Positions 46,455-59,040 of a stretch of DNA of 64,000 nt are shown in pieces. Source of the stretch: Boswellia sacra (taxonomy: Eukaryota > Streptophyta > Magnoliopsida > Sapindales > Burseraceae). Numbering within the stretch: the first letter of the stretch is position 1; each line of letters starts with the position of its first letter. The stretch spans positions 62,001-126,000 of the forward strand of contig SNVD02002439.1 of assembly GCA_013180625.2 (NCBI GenBank), given 5' to 3'. The notes below the pieces were generated by a model, which did no database searches, was not told where the DNA came from, and was given only the letters and a program-made list of their open reading frames with translations. A program made the translations under genes and the position numbers.

Positions 46455-49400
46455 TCATGAACCTCCATGACGGAAATACAGAACTGACCGATAAAGGGCA
46501 GCAACATGGAGAAAGCAGATTAAAGCTATAAGGAGATCATCCAAGAGGCCAACTATCCCCAAAACTCCTGTGGAATAAAAACAATAATAGATGATGCCAT
46601 GCTGACGTTGGTTACTGTGATAATAATGCATTATTTAATATATTAGGCAGCAAAAATACCTTCTGGAATAATGTCAACAGGGCTCAGTATGTAGATGGCA
46701 CTGAGTATCATCTGTAAGTAAGAAAAAGAATAAGAATCCGTCCAAAGAATCATGATAAAGATACTATTAACACATATATCTTGAAGTCACATGTTTCAGA
46801 AAAGAAAAATAATAAGTAATTATCATTATCTTGTTATCTAGAGCACTTAGTTATTTCCTAACAAAAGCTACCTAAATAAAAAAAAACTTTTTTTGAAGAA
46901 TCTTTCCGAACAACCTGCATAGGTATACTGGACTGTAAAAAAATGTAAAATATTATAAATTAGTGCATTTTCTTATTTGTATAGTTGACTAGCTTTCTTT
47001 TTCCCTGTAATCAGTGATTCCAAGAACTTACAGTATGGTGTTTTCCTTTCCCGATCTCTTTTCTAATCCCTATTAGTTATTGCAATTTTATTTAATCTAT
47101 ACAAGATGGAAAATCACTTCTGTTGATATGAACACATGGTAGGTTATTGGCCTTCTTCATAGACAAATTCCTGGCTGGTGCCTTGACTGCTAGATCTTTT
47201 TCAAAATCACCCTTGGACTTCATCGACATTTTCTTAAATGCTTTTCCTACACTTCATCATCAGAAAAAGAGAAAACCAATTAAAACTCGTTGCCTTTGCC
47301 CCCTTGTTGATCATGTCTAAAAATAAATCAAATCTGTCTCTACTCAAACCACAATAACAAACCCTGCATCAAACAAACACCAAAATCTGCAAACCCCCTT
47401 CAAGAAAAACAATGGTAACAACCTTTAACTAGGGAAGGCTTTCCAAGACTGGAAGGGAAAACTAAGGACCCATTTGGATAGCCGTTTCTGGCATTTTCTC
47501 CCTTTCAATTTGCAAATAAATTTCTTGTAGAATGTGCACAGCTGTTTGGATAGGCATTCTTGACTAAAAACGGAGAAGAGCAAGTGACTCAAGTAAAAGC
47601 CACTTTACGCATAGTTTTCGAAAACGAAGAGAACAAGGTCCGTTTGATTACGAATCTTGTGTTTTTGTTTTATTTATTTCTGTAACAAAATGAAAATAGA
47701 TGATTTGTTTACAAATTAAAAAAAAAAAAGAATAATAGAGAATGTGTTTGGTTATGTGTTTTGTAATGAGAATATGTTTGACAAAAAAGTTTAAATTGTA
47801 ACTAATTTTGAATTTAATTTATTTTTTATTATAATCTTTTTATTTTACATATGTTGAAGAGGCTGAATGGAAGGACACGTGGAGAGAGAGAAAAAAAAAT
47901 GTTGAAAAATCTTGCACAGTCCAACAAGTAGAGTTGGGTGCAACTGTTTGAAAACCATGCAAAAAGTGGCTTGTACTTGAGTCATCTGCTCTTCTCCGTT
48001 TTCTTTTAAGAATGCCTATCCAAACAGCTTTGCACATTCCACAAGGAATTTGTTTGCAAATGAAAAGGCAGAAAAGGCCAGAAATTGGCTACCCAAATGG
48101 TTTTTTTTTTTTTTTCCAGTTGCACTCAACTCTATTTCATGAACAATACAAGATTTTTCAACATTTTTTTCCTCTCTCCATGTGTCCTTCCATTCAGCCA
48201 CTTCAACATATTTAAAATTAAAAAATTATAATAAAAAAAATTAATTACAATTTAAACTTTTTTTTTTCAAATATATTTTCATTACAAAGCACATAATGAA
48301 ACACATTCTCTATTATTATTATTAATTTTTTTTGAAAATTGTGTAAACAAACCATCTATTTTCATTTTGTTACGAAAATTTATAAAACAAAAAAAACAAG
48401 ATTCAAACCAAACGGGCCCTGAGCCATCTCATTGGACCAGAGCCCAGCAAAGACAATCTCAGTTCACTTCTTATGACATGACATGGAAGACTCTCAGTTA
48501 TGTCATGGTTGTGCAGTTCTAACTAACTTGAAAGGAGGACATTTATGTTCCTGACAATGGTGAAGGAGAATTGGGAAAATGGTTCATCAAACATAACCCA
48601 AGGTATTAGACAGAACTCAAATTTATAAAATAAGGACTAAGACACAGCTACCAAACAGGATACTCTATCTTTGACCAAGTATTAAAATACTATGAAAAGC
48701 TTATGTCTTGAATTAGATTATTGTCTAAACTTTAAGATGGAGTGCAGTGAAGGAGCAGCAATCCAGGTATAAAATCCACTGTTTATGTAATGTTATCGCA
48801 TGATTAATGTCAAGAAAGATTAGACTTCGAAAGTGTGTGGACAGTCATGCTTTTATAACTTCACACCTTATGATATTTTAATCGTTTTTGCAGGATTTTC
48901 TATCAATTTGAAGACTGACCTATGTAAGTAACAGCGGAAGGAAATCACATGGTTTACACATGCAGAGTTATGTGTACACCTTATTATCTATAAACCCAAT
49001 GAGGATTCACACTCGTCAGAGTCAACTCTTCTTTGTTGGGCCAGTAGATGCAGCTAAAGCAAACTTCACTCAAAGTCTATCAATGTCAAAGAAACCCACT
49101 TATTCCTATTCATATTAAATACTGAAAAGATTATTTTGCTATTTCTCAGAGGGACAGCTATATGGAAAATACTTCTTACCCCAATTTTTGTTGTCCGAGT
49201 TCACAATGCATGCTAAATAACCTCTATTAAAAGAAAACCAAAGCACATGTAGCACATCAACAATTATGAATACAGCTTTCAAAAATATACCTACATAGAT
49301 ACAGACAAACACATACATACACACATATGTACGAGAGTACACACAGTCAGAGAGGGTTTTTAAATGCAAAGCTAAATACTAACACAAAAGCTTGTATGGT

Positions 49401-52171
49401 TTCTGAGTGACTTAACTGCAATATAAACACGAGCTCTAATGACAAATGGAAGCGATCTCTGAGGGTCCAGCAATTCTCGTAACAATCTCCGAAGTAGAAA
49501 AGGAAGGTCTTGCATTCTCTGATAAAAAGAGAAAGCATCTTATATGAATAAAAAGTTAAGCTTCACAGATATATGAGGGGTATATATAAAAATTAGCTTT
49601 AAGCAATTAAAGAAATAAGCAGAATTTAAAATCCTTTGAAGCAACATTTGCAGAGATGAAATATGAATTGACAAATACCACTACAACTAGCATAAAACAG
49701 TCCAGTTCTGAAAAAAAATAACTAATATGAATAGTGTGAAGAACGAAGAATTCATGGAGACATCAGTATGGTAGCAAGTAGATCCAAACAACTAAATAAT
49801 TACTTTTGAGGTCATCATACTCTTGGAAAGTCAATTATTGACAGGTCAATCTTTTTATAGGTCCCTACAACAGCATCAGAGCATACTAAAGCAGTAACTA
49901 ATATGAATGTGTGAAGAATGAAGAATTCATGGAGAAATCAGTATGGTAGCAAGTAAATCCGAACAACTAAATAATTACTTTTGAGGTCATCATACTTTTG
50001 CAAAGTCAATTATTGACAGGTCAATCTTTTTATAGGTCCCTCCAACAGCATCATAGATCACTATAGCAATACGACCATAAGTTTCAGTAAAACTAGTAAC
50101 TTTATCCTATAAAACCAGTACTTCCACATCTAACTACCATCTGGCCATTTAGACCACAGTTCAGCTATAGATTTCAAACATAAAAGTGGATCTGAATTTC
50201 CTACATCTTTGCAATTTTATGCTTAAATTCCATAAACACTATGTCCTCATACTTACTCTTGGAAAGAATTAGGGGTCATAGAACCAGATTGTCGAAGGAA
50301 AAAAGGGAAAACTAACTCAAAAAAAGTACAATAGTTGTGTAGCAGCTTCTTGATTAAGAACTTGCAAATTAAGACAGTGTAGCTAATTTAGACCAATCTA
50401 TTATAAAGTAATTGTGTGGTAGTTGGAACTTGAATGGAGAGGGAATTTGTTTTCAGGACTTAATTGTTTTATTAGTGTCCTGCTTCATCACACTATCCTT
50501 ATGTCCTTAGGCTTTAACATAGGTCCATCTATTCTCATTTTTATTTTACTCTTTAAGCTTCCTTACATTACTACTTAAATTGCAGCCATCAGATCTATTT
50601 CTCATATATTCAAGGACGTTTCTAGTGAATCCTATCCTATAAACTACATAGATATATAATTCCTCCCAAGAATTTTCTCTCTTTAAAAGCTGGGCGATCT
50701 AATGAAAGATCCTTCAGAACAGAAGTGAAAAATCAAAGAGAGTAGTTCCAGTTCCCAATGATAAAAAGTCAATTCTGGCCAAATTTGTATGCTCATGTTT
50801 ACTTAAGTTGAGCCGATATTCATGTTGGGGGGCCACATGGTTTGAGAAGGTGGTGCTTGGAAGGAGTGCAACTGGGGAGAGTAAAATCGATAAAGTGCAT
50901 CAGCAAACATATTAGAGAAATTTAACCAATGAATTAATAGACTAGGACCAAACTTTCAGAAAATTAGAGAAAATCTTGATTAGGTTAGTTTGGGGAAAAA
51001 AAAAATCTGTAGGAAAGTTCTCATTTATGCAACAACAATTAAATCAAGTATTTTTATGGACGAAGTATCAATGTGCAATGTCTACTATGATACACACTCA
51101 ATTGCCCTCATATCATTAGCCCAGGCTGTAAAAAGAAGACTCCATAAAATTTTCCGTCTCATACAGGCACGGCAGAGTTGGATGCCATGAGCATTCTAAA
51201 AGTAAAGAGTTCCAGCAACAGATGAACTATATTTAACTTCTCTTCCAATCAATGAACAAATGGACAATGTCAAAACTACATAATACATACTTCCAACTTC
51301 TAAATGATACTGTAAACAGAAAGCATCAAAAAGTTTTCTGAGAAATAGCAAAAACTTAATTCTCTTCATCGCCTAGCCAAGTTTAACAACAACTAACAAA
51401 TATACCCTCATTCAGACAAGTTGCTAGACATCAATCGAGTGTCTAGCATGCTCAACAATGTCTAGCAACTCATCTGAATAGAGATATTTTAGTCTTTTTA
51501 ACATTAAACTTGGCTAATCAATCAATAAAGGTTCTGCTATTTCTCAAAAGAAACCCCCAAAACATGACCATTTTAGCAAGTAACACAAATTTTTTACCAA
51601 AAAACCAGGCTTTTAGTCCATACATTAGAAGATTCAAACTACATCAACAAGGCAGTACCTAGTCATCCCGATTGTTCTCACCATGAAACCAAAGACCAAC
51701 TGATGCATCTCTAATACAAACATTTTCCCAGCAAAATGAAGCACCAAACAGCATTCACAGCCACAAATCACACTAAGAAATAGCGCTGCAATACCTGTAT
51801 GAGCCCATTGCTCTGCCCACCAAACCGGCGATTGTATGATCTAATCCTCTCCAGAACCTGAGCCACAGAAGGGTTATTCCGGTCTCTCAAGGAAGCCTCA
51901 TCTGGAACCAACAAAGTGATCTGACGACGACACAAAGGGCACTTACAAGGCTGAAACGCCGAGGAATGGTCCCAAACAAGCATAATGCAGTTACCTAACA
52001 AAAGATGAAACCACCTAGAAAATGCTTTATCAAATTAATTTAATTTGGTGCAGTGCAAATGGGATCAAAGGAAAACCCACCACAGAACCAGTGAGAGCAG
52101 TTGGCTTGGCAAGGGACGTTGAAGCTTCCATGGCACACTGAGCAGAAATCGTTTGCTGGCGGTCCCTCCAT
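46455..52171 (-). CDS. RNF170-like: RNF170-like RING/DUF1232 E3 ubiquitin ligase, five exons
   Basis: Minus-strand exons: 52171-52081, 51994-51795, 49518-49417, 46711-46660, 46567-46455. All have GT/AG borders and phases that agree, giving 185 aa from MEGPPANDFCSVCHGSF to FRHGGS. The C3HC4 RING has Cys10, Cys13, Cys25, His27, Cys30, Cys33, Cys49 and Cys52. The DUF1232 region follows (RARVYIA, SAIYILSPVDIIPEGVLG), with hydrophobic C-terminal helices (LLDDLLIALICFLHVAAL) likely in the ER membrane. Animal RNF170 ubiquitinates IP3 receptors in the ER; the plant substrate is unknown. Length matches plant homologues. Introns 2 (2.3 kb) and 3 (2.7 kb) carry repeats but all exons are intact. Start chosen because it precedes the first RING Cys as in homologues (recalled). 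Confidence 0.95.
47466..48101. repeat. Inverted repeat B, MITE-like, in RNF170-like intron 3
   Basis: About 157-bp arms, 47466-47623 and 47945-48101, are inverted copies: GGACCCATTTGGATAGCC at the left against GGCTACCCAAATGG at the right, and CAGCTGTTTGGATAGGCATT against AATGCCTATCCAAACAGCTT. No coding frame lies between. The right end runs into a poly-T tract (48101-48116). The two arms enclose one arm of repeat A. Confidence 0.85.
47637..48418. repeat. Inverted repeat A, MITE-like, interlocked with repeat B
   Basis: About 300-bp arms, 47637-47945 and 48117-48418. The left arm starts GTCCGTTTGATTACGAATCT; the right arm ends AGATTCAAACCAAACGGGCC. Inner ends are AGAGTTGGGTGCAACTG and CAGTTGCACTCAACTCT. 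The loop between the arms is exactly the right arm of repeat B, so the order is B, A, B-inverted, A-inverted. Termini GGYCCGTTTGRTT resemble MITE ends. Confidence 0.85.
49721..50058. repeat. 176-bp tandem duplication in RNF170-like intron 2
   Basis: ACTAATATGAAT begins at 49721 and again at 49897. Both copies continue through GAAGAATTCATGGAG, CAGTATGGTAGCAAGTA and TTATTGACAGGTCAATCTTT with few differences. It lies within an intron and has no coding sign. Confidence 0.9.
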
Positions 52172-52524
52172 TTTCTTCTGTTTTCTTCACTGTTTCTGGG
52201 GAAATTAACACGTATTGAGGGCTTTTTGAAAAATATAAAAATCTTATTGTTGTTATTATTATTATGTGGGCATATTTTTTTGGATTACTGACTTTTAGAA
52301 TAGTGACATGGCCCCTGCTTGTTTGTTTGTCGATTTTTGTCGATTTTATTTCTTAACTTTTTATGTTTATTAATTATGAAAATCAATTGGCAAGGCAAAT
52401 TTAATTGGTGAAATTACAAATTTTATAAAGTTACAGTTTATATTATTTGTTCAAAGTTTTAGAATATCCAATTAACAGACATATTTACATTATTTATTAA
52501 GTTTTACAATAAATTCTATTTTAA
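52172..52524 (-). promoter_or_regulatory. RNF170-like 5' flank
   Basis: Only about 350 bp separate the RNF170-like start codon from the 5' LTR of copia element 2, so the promoter must lie here or in the element. It is AT-rich; I see no single convincing TATA box. Confidence 0.4.
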
Positions 52525-52582
52525 TGTCACGTACGGTTGGATTTCCCCCACCATAGGCGAATCAAGCTTCATTTGAAGACAT

Positions 52583-54085
52583 TCGGAGCCGTTTGGTACG
52601 AAGAGTTGTTTCCATGGGAATAGGAATCTTAAGTCATTCCTTTGTTTGGTATGTTGTTTGTGCTTTTTTAACTCGGGAATATAGCTTTCCTATGGGGTTC
52701 ATATGACACTCAACGGGGGTAATATGAATCCCTTTATCTACTTGAGTTTAAGATGCCCTGGAAACCAAAACCCACGTTACAAGCTGCCTTTCTCTCTTCG
52801 GTGAGCATTGACCCCTTCCCCCTCTCCCTCATGAACTATCTCGCTCTCTCTCCACCACCCCTCTCTCTCACGATCTCTTAATCTCCACCACAAGCATAGA
52901 CACAGAAACTCAATAGTGAATAGAATTTGACCGAAAATTAGACAAAGGTGGGCTGACTTGAATCAGAGAGAGGGAAGGAGGATAAGGTAGTTATGGGGGT
53001 TGATCGAATCTTAGATGGAGGTTTTGGCGGTGGATCCAGGAAAGGAAGGCGATGTCAGGTGATGGTGGTGGAGTGGAAGCGGGGAAAGTGCCGTGAAAGC
53101 AGAAGACCCGAGTGGCGATATGGTAGTGGAAGCAGGAGATGTGCGAAGGAAGCGAGAGAGGTGCGATGGAAGGGGGGAGGTGTGGTGGAAGCCGAAGAGC
53201 CGAGTGGTGGTGTGGTGGAAGCCGAAGAGGCAAGTGCTGGTGTGGTGGAAGCCGAAGAGGCAAGTGCTGGTGTGGTGGAAGTGGGACGGGTGCCGGTATG
53301 GCATGTAGAAGGAAAGGTTAGGATGGATTGCAGCGGCAGGGGTGTATGGATTTCTTATTTTGGTGGCTGGGAGTGGTGGGTTTCTTGAATTTCAGGCAAG
53401 GAAGAAAAGAGTAAGCAGAGGAAGAAGAAAAAGAAGAAGAGAAAAAAATGGGAAAATGACGTTTGACGGGACAGTGACAATGTGGGAGGAAAAAAAGAGG
53501 AAAAAAAGTTTTTATTTTTTACTATATAGAATTTATAATATTTAATAAATTTAAAAATCTTCAAAATTAGCAAATTAGAAAAATTTTGGAAATTTAAAAT
53601 TTCATGTTAAATTTTTTTATTTTATATTATAATAGGAAAAATAATATAAATATTTTTATATATTAAAAATTTTAATTATAACATTTATTAACATATTAAA
53701 TAAAATTAACATATTTTATTAATATAACATTTATATAAATATATAGTAAATTTAGAAATCTTTCAAATTATCATACACAAAAAATCTTTAAAATCTTATA
53801 TTAAATTTTTTTATTTCATTTGTAATATAAAAAAATAAAGTATTTATTTTTCACATATTGAAAAAATTTTAATTATCAAGTTTACTCATATAATAAATAA
53901 AATTAACATTCCTATGTGTAACCAAACACAATAATTCAATTCCCACAGTAATCAATAACAAGATTCCTGTGGACAACCAAACACAGTAATATTACTTTCT
54001 CAAGAGTCAGATTCTCATATTTTACTTTCCCAGCAATATAAATCATATTCCCAAGATTTCTAACCCATATACCAAACGGCCCCTC
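52583..54085. mobile_element. Non-autonomous hAT-like element inserted in the copia LTR
   Basis: Flanked by a perfect 8-bp duplication GAAGACAT (52575-52582 and 54086-54093), the length used by hAT transposases. The ends are inverted: GCCGTTTGGTA at the left and TACCAAACGGC at the right. It is 1.5 kb with no transposase. The left half is purine-rich and includes a minisatellite; the right half is AT-rich. The insertion postdates the copia element. Confidence 0.8.
53181..53280 (+). repeat. 30-bp minisatellite inside the hAT-like element
   Basis: TGTGGTGGAAGCCGAAGAG recurs with a 30-bp period at 53181, 53211 and 53241, plus a partial unit at 53271. The period is a multiple of three, so open frames run through it on both strands (plus 52993-53388, minus 52991-53263), but their composition is repetitive and I do not call a gene. 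Confidence 0.9.
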
Positions 54086-54331
54086 GAAGACATGGGTGGC
54101 ATATAATGTATTCGTCTGAAGACATTTGGACCTTAGTGTTGTTGCAATATGACTTTATTTATTTCACGTTATCAACATGACAAAGCTTTGTTAGCACAGT
54201 ATCCTACATTTATATTTTACAACTATTCTTATGAGTATATTATGTGATTGTCACTAAGTTGGATCTTCTATATCAGAAAGTAAGGATAGTCTATTTGACT
54301 GCTTTCTATTATAATTGAAGATTTTCTAAAA

Positions 54332-54706
54332 ATGACAAGTTTAGCATGTGTTCAATTTCTCTCGTTTGATGGGAAGCAAGAAAGATATATTCCGTGGGCT
54401 AGAAATGCTAGAAATCATCTGCGATCAATGAATCTTGAAGAAACGATCATAGAAGGCAACCAAACATCTTTACAAGAGACAGCTGAAGCCATGACTTTTC
54501 TTGTACATCATTTGACTAAAAAATTACAAGTTGAATATCTTATTGTTGAAGATCCTCTAATTCTGTGGAAACGATTAGAAGACAAAATTTTCCATCAGAG
54601 AGATGTATTCCTTTCACAAGCCCAACATGATTGGATGACTCTACGTTTTCAAGACTACAAATTTGTGGTTAATTATAAATCAGCATTATTCAGAATAACT
54701 TCATAG
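54332..54706 (+). pseudogene. Copia element 2 gag relic
   Basis: Begins MTSLACVQFLSFDGKQERYI and contains LHRSMNL-type (LRSMNLEETI), DPLILWKRLEDKIFHQRDV and DWMTLRFQDY segments typical of copia gag. It ends at a premature stop (54704-54706). Similar sequence continues out of frame to about 54800. Confidence 0.8.
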
Positions 54707-55108
54707 TTGAAGTCTTATGGCCAAGAAGTGACAGAGTATAATATGATAGACAAGACTTTGTCTACATTTCATGCTTCAAATTTGGTTCTATAGCAAAATA
54801 AATAGAGCGTCATTTCATGAGATATTCTGACTTGATTACACGTTAATTATTGCTAAAAAGAATAATGAAATTCTGCTTCAAAATCATATATCACGCCCAA
54901 CTAGCTCTACATCGATTCTAGTAGTTAGTGCTACCAACTTAAAAAATAATAATCGCAATCAAGGGTGCGGAAGATGGTCATAAAAATTAATAAAGAAGTT
55001 GTTATAAATCTTTCAGTCATCGAAACAGCAGTGATAACTTCCAGCAGAAGAGTAACAATTTTGAGGATAGAAAATGTGGAGGAAAAAGACCTTCTAGAGA
55101 AGATATAT

Positions 55109-55150
55109 GCCATAAATGTGGTACAAAAGGCCACTGGGCTAGAAACTGTT
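55109..55150 (+). pseudogene. Copia element 2 CCHC zinc knuckle
   Basis: One frame reads CHKCGTKGHWARNC, a perfect C-x2-C-x4-H-x4-C RNA-binding knuckle of gag, in a region otherwise interrupted by stops. Confidence 0.85.
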
Positions 55151-55676
55151 GCACACCTAAACATCAAGTGGACCTTTGCCATGCAACTTTGAAAGATAAA
55201 AGGAAGAGAATTGAAACGAATTTTCTTGAAGACTCTAAGTAAATAAAGACTACTCATCTTAAAGCTTCTAACCTTTTTTGGGGATCAAGATGGAAATCTT
55301 AACTTAGTTTGTGGTGGAAATATCCAAACCAATTAAGATTTTGCTTTAATGCTTTTATGTTTGCTTTTGTATATAAGTGTGTTTTAATTTCTGATGCAAC
55401 TTTTGTTGAATGGAAATGATATGGACACATTCAAGGTGTTTTTCGATACATAAAATAATGATGGAGAATTATGTTTGGCTAATAGTGCTACAACACACAC
55501 AATACTTTGAGACAAAAAATTTTTCTTGAACTGAAACTTTGTTTGAAGCTAAAGTGAGCACTATATGAGGTTCTGTTGATTTGATTGAAGGGCCTAGAAA
55601 AGCCGACATTTTATTAACAAGCAGAATCAAGTTAAAAATTTAAAAGGCATTGTAGTCTAGTAGATCCAGAAGAAAT

Positions 55677-56069
55677 TTGTTTAGCTTCAAAGATATACGA
55701 CTCAATGGTTATCACATCGAGACCATGAATGAGGAAGATAGAAAATTTCTCTGCATCACTTCTCACATCTCAAGACAGAAGCATAGATTAGAAAAATTAC
55801 ATGTTCTATCATCTACGTCGTATTACACTTTCATAAAGTCAATTGAAACACATGCAATTGTGAAGCAAAAAATCACTAAGCCAAAGACTTTTATGCTTTG
55901 GCATATCCGTCTCGGTCATCCTGTATCAACAATGATGAGAAGAATTATAGAAAATTCACAAGGGCATCCATTAAAGAACTTGAAGATTCTTCTGTCTAAT
56001 GAAAACATATGCACTACTTGCTCACAAGGAAAACCGGTTATCAAACCATCGCCTTCTAAGGTTGGTTAA
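55677..56069 (+). pseudogene. Copia element 2 GAG-pre-integrase relic
   Basis: Contains TFMLWHIRLGHPVSTMMRRI (His pair) and ENICTTCSQGKP (Cys pair), which form the zinc-binding HHCC unit of integrase. It stops before the catalytic core. Confidence 0.85.
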
Positions 56070-56850
56070 GAATTCTCATCATTCTTACAAAGAATTCAAT
56101 GAGACATATGTGGTCCTATCCATCCACCAAGTGGGCCATTCCGATATTTCATGGTCCTAATTGATGCATCTGCTCGATGGTCACATGTCTAATTGTTATC
56201 TTCTCGTAACCTTGGTTTTGCCAAATTGCTTGCAAAGATTATCAAGTTCCAAGCTGGATTCCCTGATTATCTAATAAAGTCTTGATAATACTGGTGAATT
56301 TACGTCAAAGACTTTTGATGATTATTGCATGTTAGTGGGAATATATGTTGAGCATCTAGTTCTACATGTTCATACATAAAATGGCTTAGCAGAGTCACTT
56401 CTCAAACATCTCTAAGTAATTGAAATAACTTTATTGTTATAGACACAATGACCACCTTCTGCTAGGGGGCATGTTATTTTATATGTTGCAACGTTAATTT
56501 GCTTACAACCCACTCCATATCATCATTACTCACCATCACAACTTGTGCTTGGTCATCAATCAGACATATCTCACTTAAGAACTTTTGGCTACCCTGTACA
56601 AGTTCCCATTGCTTGCCTACAACGCACTAAAATGGGACTCTAACGACGTTTGGGAATTTATGTTAGATTTGACTCCCTATCTATTATCAAATATCTTGAG
56701 ATTTTGATAAGTGATTTGATTACTACAAGATTTACAGATTGTCACTTTGATGAGATGGTTTTTCCACTGTTGGAGGAAAGAAAAATGCTCGAAGAAAGAT
56801 AGAAAAAGCCTATTGAAACTAGGCAGGAACTTTCATGAAAAGTAACATCA
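56070..56850 (+). pseudogene. Copia element 2 integrase core relic
   Basis: Recognisable but broken: the GPIHPPSGPFRYF-type start near 56112, DNTGEFTSKTFDDYC with the second Asp near 56287, and a NGLAESLLKHL segment near 56380 where the catalytic Glu is expected. Stops and frameshifts throughout. Confidence 0.75.
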
Positions 56851-57150
56851 TTGTATCATCTAGATCCTCGTACCAGTCAATGTGAGAATGAAGTACATAT
56901 AACAACTCATCTTCAGAAGATTGCTAATCAAATGTTAGATGCATTTACTAATTCTGCAAAAGTAACAAAATCTTATATTTCAATTGCAAATACACTAGCT
57001 AAGATCCCTGTTGCTAGTGAATTGTCTATGCAAAAAGCTTTGGATAATTTTTCTAGTTCGCATTTGAAACGTGATAGACCACTTGAATTCAAAGATTTTA
57101 TTCCCAAGAAGAGGAAATTGAATTCCAAGTTTTCCAAAAAAAAGTCCTAA
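56851..57150 (+). pseudogene. Copia element 2 integrase-RT linker
   Basis: LDPRTSQCENEVHITTHLQ and LKRDRPLEFKD with KKRKL resemble the basic linker between integrase and RT of this copia lineage. Open over 99 codons but bounded by stops. Confidence 0.7.
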
Positions 57151-57599
57151 AAGAGATATCAGGCAATGTCTTAATAGAGACATTAGACAAAGAAAATATC
57201 CTAGAAGAGAAATTAGGCCTTGAAATGGCACAACTCCCATAAAAGACTCAAGCTTTCAAAGAAGCTAAAGCTCCTATCCTTGAAGAAACAAATGAAAAGG
57301 CTAAAGCATTTGATGAAGCTAAAGTCATTAATGAGACTAATAGAGAAATTTCTATAAATTATGAGACATGGAATCGAAAAGAATGATCCTTGATGAGTTC
57401 TTCTCATTTACAATGTTTATCAAAATCATGAATCATGATTATGAGCCATGCACTATTGATGAATGCAGACAAAGACATGATTGGCCTAAATGGATAAAAC
57501 ATATCTCAGCTAAATTGGCTTCGCTAACAAAACGTGAAGTATTGGACCAGCAGTCCACACACTCGTAGATGTCAAACTCATTAGACACAAATGAGTTTT

Positions 57600-58260
57600 T
57601 ACGAGAAAAAGATATAAGAAAAATGAAATTGCTAGCTATAAGGCTAGAGTTATGATATAGGGTTTCTCGCAGCAACTTGGAATTGATTTTGATGACACGT
57701 ATCCACTTGTTGTGGATGTGATTCCTTTCAAATATTTGATCAGCATATCAATTTCTGAAGAACTTGACATACATCTCATGGATGTTGTGACTGTATATTT
57801 ATATGGTACACTAAATACCGATATTTACATGAAGATTCCTGAAGGTTTCAGATTGCCTGAAACAAATGCAGCAAATCCAAGAGACATTTATTCAATCAAA
57901 TTACAGAGATCTTTATATAGGCTAAAACAATTTGGACGTATGTGGTACAATCATCTTAGTCAGTATCCTATAAAAGAGGGATATATAAATGATCCCATAT
58001 GCCTATATGTATTCATTAAAAAAAAAAAAAATCAGATTTTGGATTCACTATTGTGGTTATATATGTTGATAATATGAGTCTGGGTGGTGCATCTAAAGAA
58101 CTCACATAGACTATTAAATACTTGAAGCATGAATTTGAAATGAAGGATCTTGCTAAAACAGATACTATCTTGGCTTGCAAGTTGAACATAATACCAATGG
58201 AATTCTTGTTCACCAATCAACATATGTTGAGAAGATCTTGAAATGATTTAATATGAATAA
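57600..58260 (+). pseudogene. Copia element 2 reverse transcriptase relic
   Basis: The longest open part, 57712-58077, holds DVVTVYLYGTLNTDIYMKIP with the first catalytic Asp, PEGFRLPE and LQRSLYRLKQFGRMWYNHL. The following YVD-containing box near 58060 is shifted out of frame by an A run (58018-58030). Confidence 0.85.
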
Positions 58261-58599
58261 AGCTCATCCAATGAGTACTATTATGGTTGGTCTCTAGATC
58301 CTAGAAAGGATCAATTTCATCCTAGAGAAAAGGATGAGAAAATACTCAGTCCTGAACTACCCCATCTTAATGTATTAGGTGCTTTATTATATTTAACATA
58401 ATGTACAAGACCGAATATTGCTTTTGCTATTAACCTACTGGCAAGATTCAGTTCTGCACCGACTAGAAGACATTAGAATGGATTTAAACATGTTTTCCGT
58501 TATCTTCGTGGAATAATAGATTTGGGTTTATTTTATTAATTCAAGGAACTCCATTAAAAATCCTGGTTTATTTTATTTTAAAAAATGCTAGATACCTAT

Positions 58600-59040
58600 C
58601 AGATTCTTACAAGGACCATTTTCAAATGAGATATGTTTTTATGTGTAATGGAACAACAATCTCATGGTGATCTACAAAATAGACATTAGTGGTTACTTCC
58701 TTAAATCATTATGAGATTCTTACATTATATGAAGCCAATAGAAAATGTGTATGGTTGAGATCAGTCATCCATCATATATTAAGTTTCTATGGACTTCCAA
58801 TGATTACGGATATTCCTACAATTATTTATGAAGACAATGCTACTTGCATTACTTATATCAGAGGAGGGTATATTAAGGTGATAGGACTAAAGACATTTCT
58901 TCAAAGTTTTTCTATACTCATGAACTTCAAGAAGATAGAATAATCAATGTGAAACAAATAGTATCCAGTAAAAATTTAGCGGATCTGTTTAATAAAACAT
59001 TACTTATATCGATTTTTGAAAAGCTTGTATATGACATGGC
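58600..59040 (+). pseudogene. Copia element 2 RNaseH relic
   Basis: Contains LNHYEILTLYEANRKCVWLR (the STEAEYIAL region, changed), IYEDNATCITYIRGGYIK and, further on, KNLADLF-like sequence. Stops and shifts are present. Confidence 0.75.

Larger units (their letters stand above)
52525..54180 (+). repeat. 5' LTR of copia element 2, split by an insertion
   Basis: 52525-52582 (TGTCACGTACGGTTGG ... CACCATAGGCGAATCAAGCT) and the part from 54094 (GGGTGGCATATAATGTATTC ... GACATTTGGACCTTAGTG) together match the 3' LTR in order. The right border is uncertain. The 3' LTR has an extra TATA-containing stretch that is missing here. Confidence 0.7.

Noticed and set aside
52991..53388. Open frames on both strands in the minisatellite
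   Set aside because: A repeat with a period divisible by three keeps frames open automatically. The translations are only repeats (EAEEASAGVV and HHTSTCLFGF types), inside a non-autonomous transposon.
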